Source: Actinomycetes bacterium (lineage in GTDB: Bacteria > Actinomycetota > Acidimicrobiia > Acidimicrobiales > Microtrichaceae). Taken from it: 6,808 bases of DNA. The notes beneath the pieces are model-generated. The model worked only from the letters and a program-made list of their open reading frames with translations, was not told where the DNA came from and searched no databases. Each line of letters begins with the position of its first letter. Within the stretch, counting starts at the first letter, position 1. The translations under genes were made by a program, and so were the position numbers. The stretch spans positions 1 through 6,808 of the forward strand of contig JAEYSR010000057.1 in NCBI GenBank assembly GCA_023434535.1, read 5' to 3'. Positions 5,025 through 6,808 of this stretch are shown here, piece after piece.

Positions 5025-6808
5025 GCCAACCTCGCCACGGCGCCGGCGCGGGTGGTGGCTCCCAGCTTGAGGCGGGCGCTCTTGACGTGCGACTCCGCGG
5101 TCGACGCCGCGATGCCCAGGCGGCGGGCGATCACCGGCGTCGTGCACCCGGCGGCCACGAGGTCCATGACCTGACGCTCCCGGGCGGTCAGGACGCCGTC
5201 GCCGCTCCCAGGATGCCAACCGGCGCGTGTCGCCCACCTGGCCAACCCTGCGTCGATCGCCAGACGCTCCGCCGCGACGCGGTCGTCCGCCGAGCCGGAC
5301 GCGAGGAGGCACCTGACCACGCCGCGGACGGCGACCCGGCGCCAGCGTTCGGCTGCGTCGACCATCCCCTCGCGGTCGCGCCGCTGCAGCGCCTCGGCCT
5401 CCTGCAGGAGAGGCGGGTAGGCCCGGACGTCGTCATCGCACGGCTGGCCGACCATGACCGCTCCGCTCACGACGGCGGGACCGGCGAGCAGCGCCGCGAC
5501 GGGGTCGGAGTCGGGGACACCGACCACAGCTGCAGCGACGCTCGCCTCGGCGATGTCCCCGACGGCGAGCGCAGCCTCCGCGGACACCGCCGCGTGCAAC
5601 CGCCGGCTCCCGACGTCCGAGCCGTCGGCCGACGTGCCGGGACCATCGACCCGACCGAGCGGATCGCCGTCGATCATCGCCAGCTCCAGCAGCGCCGCCG
5701 CCCGGTCGCGTGCGCCCGCGCCCAGGGCACCCGACACCAGCTCGGCGACGTCGTCGATCGCATCGCGCTCCCCCGTCAGCAGGTAGCGGCACCACAACGA
5801 CTCGATCTGCGCCATCGTGGCCCAGGAGCCGGCGTCGACCCGCTGCGCGAGCGACGTGACTCGGTCCGCAGCGACGACGGCGGCAGCCGCATCGCCCAGA
5901 CGCAAGAGGGACCGGACCACCTGGAGGCCCGTGTGCAACGACTCGGGCGGGTCCAGGACCGACGTGTCCAGATCGGCCAACGCCGTGGCGTCCCCGACCT
6001 CCAGCGCAGCGAGCAGGTCGGCCGCCAGGCGCGCTGCCTGCTCCTGGACGGTCCCCGAACAGGCCGCCACGATCTGGTCCGCCGGCAGCGCGAGCGACGC
6101 AGCCGACCCCAGCCACAGGGACTCGACCAGCAGCTCGCGCCAGGCGGTGCTGTCCGCGGCGGCCGACTCCAGGCCCGAGCGGACCGAGCGTGCGGCGGCG
6201 TCGATGCGGCCGGCGAACCGGTGGAGGCGCGCGGCGAGCACGGCGTCGGCCGGGTCCTCGGGAACGAGGCGGTCGCACCAGGCGGACGCCGTGGCCAGGT
6301 CGCCGACCGCGAGCAACGCGGTGACCGCATCGTGGACCGCGTCCGTCTCGGGCCGCACGCACGCCGCGAAGTGCAGGTGCGCGGCGCGCTCCGTCGGGTC
6401 GGCCGCTGCGCCGGCGGCCTCCACGGCTGCCAGCGACGCGTCGTCGTTCCGTCCGGCCGCCGCCAGGTGACGGGCCCGTTCCCCCGCGTCCGTCAGACGA
6501 TCGGCGAGCCTGTCGTGGATCCGAGCCCGGTCCGCTGCCGGGACCCGTGCGAGCGCAGCCGTGGCCACGGCGGACACCACGACGAGGTCGCCGTCGGCGT
6601 CCGACGTCGCCGCCCCGGCATCGACCAGAGCGGCGGCACCGGGACCGAGCAGGTCCGCAGGTGCAGGTCGGGCCAGGAGTGCCGCCGCCACGAGCGCGGT
6701 CCTGGCGGCGACGTCGAGACCGTCCAGCACGGTGCCGGCGTGGCGCTGCGCACCCGTCGCTCCGGCGACGAGCCAGGCCGGGATCCCGGCGGCGGTCGCG
6801 ACGACCGC
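5021..6808 (-). CDS. Large LuxR-family transcriptional regulator (LAL/STAND-like), N-terminus outside window
   Basis: The last 595 residues are visible. The frame stays open to the right edge, and no start is called: the in-frame GTG at 6730 is internal. The final 58 residues (5024-5197) are a classic LuxR helix-turn-helix: LTARERQVMDLVAAG, then VIARRLGIAASTAESHVKSA and RLKLGATTRAGAV. The roughly 530 residues before it are alanine-rich and strongly helical, with repeated two-helix patterns (for example ARLHRFAGRIDAAARSVRSG and LRLGDAAAAVVAADRV). This fits the TPR-like middle region of LAL regulators. The first visible residues (GIPAWLVAGATG) resemble the end of a STAND-type ATPase domain, where relatives have a GNP-LL motif. 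Known: such proteins bind ATP and a ligand or partner, then activate transcription. The Walker motifs, if present, lie beyond the window. The stop overlaps the next gene's ATG, so the two regulators are translationally coupled and probably act together. Target genes are unknown. Confidence 0.9.
   Translation of the reverse strand, partial: AVVATAAGIPAWLVAGATGAQRHAGTVLDGLDVAARTALVAAALLARPAPADLLGPGAAALVDAGAATSDADGDLVVVSAVATAALARVPAADRARIHDRLADRLTDAGERARHLAAAGRNDDASLAAVEAAGAAADPTERAAHLHFAACVRPETDAVHDAVTALLAVGDLATASAWCDRLVPEDPADAVLAARLHRFAGRIDAAARSVRSGLESAAADSTAWRELLVESLWLGSAASLALPADQIVAACSGTVQEQAARLAADLLAALEVGDATALADLDTSVLDPPESLHTGLQVVRSLLRLGDAAAAVVAADRVTSLAQRVDAGSWATMAQIESLWCRYLLTGERDAIDDVAELVSGALGAGARDRAAALLELAMIDGDPLGRVDGPGTSADGSDVGSRRLHAAVSAEAALAVGDIAEASVAAAVVGVPDSDPVAALLAGPAVVSGAVMVGQPCDDDVRAYPPLLQEAEALQRRDREGMVDAAERWRRVAVRGVVRCLLASGSADDRVAAERLAIDAGLARWATRAGWHPGSGDGVLTARERQVMDLVAAGCTTPVIARRLGIAASTAESHVKSARLKLGATTRAGAVARLA
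5030..5033 (-). promoter_or_regulatory. Ribosome-binding site of the small regulator inside the large regulator's last codons
   Basis: GAGG on the minus strand, 5 nt before the ATG at 5024, embedded in the codons for the last residues (ARLA) of the large regulator. Together with the ATGA overlap it fixes the start of the 172-residue protein and indicates coupled translation. Confidence 0.6.

Noticed and set aside
5025..5312. N-terminal extension of the small regulator up to a start at 5312
   Set aside because: The extension is an Arg-rich shadow of the large regulator's HTH region. The ATG at 5024 with GAGG and the ATGA overlap is far better.
6728..6730. GTG as the start of the large regulator
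   Set aside because: The frame is open to the window edge and the residues before it look like continuing helical LAL-type protein; the gene is cut by the window.
1..6808. tRNA, rRNA, CRISPR arrays, insertion sequences, prophage or toxin-antitoxin genes
   Set aside because: Looked for on both strands by eye and none seen; composition is even and coding density is high.

Overview
The window is very GC-rich (about 70% by eye), with strong G/C bias at third codon positions and long antisense open frames. It reads as chromosomal DNA of an actinobacterium. A membrane-anchored sulfite-oxidase-type molybdoenzyme, a large LuxR-type ATPase regulator and an actinobacterial-style Hsp70 fit that. The genus cannot be read from this sequence; an Acidimicrobiia-like or other environmental actinobacterium is a guess.

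All four genes are on the minus strand, so transcription runs from right to left. First comes the C-terminal 595 residues of a large LuxR-family regulator (5021-6808), whose N-terminus is beyond the right edge. Its stop overlaps the start of a 172-residue regulator (4506-5024) by 4 bases (ATGA). That protein looks like a NarL-type response regulator with a shortened receiver domain lacking the phosphorylation site. After a short gap containing a perfect 17-bp tandem duplication comes an unusual Hsp70-family gene (1829-4429). It encodes a DnaK-like ATPase domain, a proline-rich spacer, one transmembrane helix, a glycine-rich linker and a roughly 270-residue extracytoplasmic region with four cysteines. 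There is no Hsp70 substrate-binding domain. After a 115-bp gap with possible hairpins and a small palindrome comes a complete molybdopterin-dependent oxidoreductase of the sulfite oxidase family (1-1713), with four N-terminal membrane helices and a Tat-like fifth anchor.

The two regulators are almost certainly co-translated, and the Hsp70 gene probably belongs to the same transcript. My working inference is a trans-envelope sensing unit. The extracytoplasmic region of the Hsp70 fusion would sense an envelope condition, its cytoplasmic ATPase would relay it, and the two LuxR-type DNA-binding proteins would set the transcriptional response. The molybdoenzyme is less firmly linked, because a possible terminator and a possible separate operator lie between it and the Hsp70 gene. 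No RNA genes, insertion sequences, CRISPR arrays or signs of recent transfer were seen.
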